A stretch of DNA of 6,367 bases. Source: Lentisphaeria bacterium. GTDB lineage: Bacteria > Verrucomicrobiota > Lentisphaeria > Oligosphaerales > Oligosphaeraceae. A model generated the notes under the pieces. It saw only the letters and a program-made list of their open reading frames with translations, searched no databases and was not told the DNA's origin. Positions within the stretch are counted from its first letter, which is position 1. Every line of letters starts with the position of its first letter. Below are positions 4,814 to 6,367 of the stretch, in pieces. The DNA is taken from contig JAKSPA010000107.1 in the NCBI GenBank assembly GCA_024405235.1, forward strand, positions 1 to 6,367. The letters run 5' to 3'. The position numbers were made by a program, and so were the translations under genes.

Positions 4814-6367
4814 ATGAAGCCAATTCTACCATATCTGCTGATATTCTGCGCCTTATTCTACGCAGAAGCCAAATGGCGCGAGATAGAATGTATTCCTGCT
4901 GAAATTACAGCAAAGCAAGTCGAGTTGTCGCCGGAAGCGAAAAAAGAGGCAAAGGCGCTGACGGACTACGCCATAAGTCTTTACCGCACTGGCGCATTTG
5001 AAAAACTCTCCGAACAAGAGAAACTGGAATATCTTGAAGAATGCGCAAAGAAGATTTTCGGCATTCTGGAAATGTATCCGGAAAGTGAAACTGCCCTGAA
5101 GTCCCTTCTGCGAATCAGAAAACTTCCGGAATTTCAGGAGCAGGCCTTGAAGGAATTGACCGCACTTAAAGAAAAGGCTCCTGATTCCAGAAATGTTCAG
5201 GCGGCCTATCTGTCGGCGCTGCTCATCGCAGGAAAATTAGACGATGCCTACAAGGCGCTTCCTGAACTTCTTGAAAAATTTCCTACGGAACCGCTTATAA
5301 TCATTCAGGCGGCGACGATATATTCCGAAAAACATGACTACGAGTCGCTTGAAAGAATCTTCGATGCGATGGATGAAAATCCAGCGTTGCAGAAAGAAAC
5401 TGCATTGAGAATCATGTATCTCGGCTACCTCTACACGATGGTTGACGAGGATACTGCAAACGAATACTGCAATGAACTGACCAACGACAACGATTTCATA
5501 GATGAAATGCCAGACATCTACGAATTCGCATGGCAGCAGCTCGCAAAGGCAAATGCATGGAGCGCACTCACGGGAATCATGGGAAGCGCTTTCGTGGTTA
5601 ATTTTTGGCGAATCGATGACGACACGCGTTGCGACATCTGCCTGAAAACCATTTTTGCGGCGATCAGGGCAAACGACCACGAGACAATAGCGCTGATTCT
5701 GAATTTCATCGCGGCGATTGACAATCGCGGACTGCGCTTCAGACTGGCGTCGCAAATCAGCGATCTTGTGGACCGATACACCACGGAACTGAGAGAAAAA
5801 ATGCCGAGCGCAATTGACGCAAATCTCATAATGCTTAACCAGACCGTCGGCGAAATGTGCCTGGCAAGCCTGCCTCAAGGCGCTGCTCCGGACCACGCCT
5901 GCAGAATGCTCATCAAGTACTACTTCTGGAGCGGAAACACGGCACGGGCCCTCGAACTAAACAGAATGATTCAGAAACCAACGCAGGCAGACGCAAACCA
6001 ATTGACCATACTGCTTATCGAAGAAGAACTCTTTGAAGAAGCACTGCCGCACCTGCGGAAAATGGAAACCGACATGCCCGACAAACTGACCGCCGAATTC
6101 TACATGCAACTAGGCATGACGGAAGACAAATGCGGCCATCAGGCAGAAGCGGCAAAAGCCTTCTACAAGGCGCTCGAACTCAATCCGAAATACGCCTCGG
6201 CCGCCAATTATCTCGGATACACGCTTTTGATCAACGGCGGCGATCTCAATGAAGCAGAGCGCCTCCTTGAAATCGCTTACGCAGAAGAACCAAACAATCC
6301 AGCCATCATGGATTCCGTCGCATGGCTCAGATTCAAGCAAGGCCGCAGCGCAGAGGCACTGCGTATC
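4814..6367 (+). CDS. Exported tetratricopeptide-repeat protein (3' truncated by window edge)
   Basis: The frame is open from ATG 4814 to the last base, giving 518 residues without a stop, so the true protein is longer. Residues 1-19 form a signal peptide (KPILPYLLIFCALFYAEA, AxA-type cut after A19). C12 is preceded by L-I-F and is not a lipobox, so it is probably not a lipoprotein. The rest is helical, with degenerate TPR-like units such as residues about 126-160 (AAYLSALLIAGKLDDAYKAL) and a canonical set at the end: about 430-465 (AFYKALELNPKYASAANYLG), about 466-500 (INGGDLNEAERLLEIAYAEE), and a third starting at PNNPAIMDSVAW. This arrangement is typical of large TPR scaffolds in the envelope. 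A partner is unknown. The start has no Shine-Dalgarno and lies only 24 nt after a terminator, leaving little room for a promoter. Confidence 0.88.
   Translation, partial: MKPILPYLLIFCALFYAEAKWREIECIPAEITAKQVELSPEAKKEAKALTDYAISLYRTGAFEKLSEQEKLEYLEECAKKIFGILEMYPESETALKSLLRIRKLPEFQEQALKELTALKEKAPDSRNVQAAYLSALLIAGKLDDAYKALPELLEKFPTEPLIIIQAATIYSEKHDYESLERIFDAMDENPALQKETALRIMYLGYLYTMVDEDTANEYCNELTNDNDFIDEMPDIYEFAWQQLAKANAWSALTGIMGSAFVVNFWRIDDDTRCDICLKTIFAAIRANDHETIALILNFIAAIDNRGLRFRLASQISDLVDRYTTELREKMPSAIDANLIMLNQTVGEMCLASLPQGAAPDHACRMLIKYYFWSGNTARALELNRMIQKPTQADANQLTILLIEEELFEEALPHLRKMETDMPDKLTAEFYMQLGMTEDKCGHQAEAAKAFYKALELNPKYASAANYLGYTLLINGGDLNEAERLLEIAYAEEPNNPAIMDSVAWLRFKQGRSAEALRI

Noticed and set aside
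4814..4870. Lipoprotein signal on the C-terminal TPR protein (Cys12)
   Set aside because: The residues before Cys are L-I-F, not a lipobox with a small residue at -1; an AxA signal peptidase I site after residue 19 fits better.
5237..5896. 219-codon minus-strand frame
   Set aside because: It lies wholly antisense to the TPR gene, has Cys/Arg/Phe-rich shadow composition and no recognisable domain or start signal.

Overview
The window looks like chromosomal DNA from a Lentisphaerae / Victivallales-type bacterium (PVC group). The main clue is a prepilin-like gene with the N-terminus SFTLIELLVVIAIIAILASM and, further on, an H-X9-DG motif. That architecture is amplified in Lentisphaerae and Planctomycetes. 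All recognisable genes are on the + strand, most encode exported proteins, and start codons mostly lack a Shine-Dalgarno sequence. The taxonomic call is an inference from protein style, not a database match.

Layout. (1) 3-467: 3' end of a TPR-like protein gene, cut by the window edge. (2) 476-1408: an exported parvulin-type peptidyl-prolyl isomerase (SurA/PrsA type), 8 nt downstream and probably in the same operon. (3) 1409-1850: a 442-nt intergenic region without a convincing gene. It is rich in inverted repeats, holds a run of nine G, and ends in a promoter (TATAAT at 1788-1793), a 5'-leader hairpin and a tandem 9-bp repeat running into the next start codon. (4) 1851-2690: a prepilin-like gene split by one in-frame amber codon at 2403-2405. 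The second part stays open in the same frame and carries the family's H-X9-DG motif. (5) 2706-2783: two strong hairpins in tandem, the second a textbook intrinsic terminator. (6) 2827-4473: a 548-residue exported protein with a probable glycoside-hydrolase-like region and a C-terminal beta-sandwich-like region. (7) 4631-4720: a 29-residue, very basic AURKAIP1/COX24 (mS38/bS22-like) small ribosomal protein gene with its own promoter candidates, the only strong Shine-Dalgarno in the window, and its own terminator. (8) 4814-6367: an exported TPR protein that runs off the window end.

How they fit together. The first two genes and the last one fit cell-envelope assembly: TPR scaffolds plus a periplasmic folding catalyst. 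The prepilin-like gene and the 548-residue protein fit the large Lentisphaerae repertoire of surface or exported proteins, often linked to glycan use. The mini ribosomal protein is an independent housekeeping unit. I found no CRISPR array, tRNA, rRNA, transposase or phage gene, and no clear new multi-gene system. The points most worth a second look are the single amber codon in the prepilin-like gene, the structured 1409-1650 intergenic region, and the 29-codon ribosomal gene.
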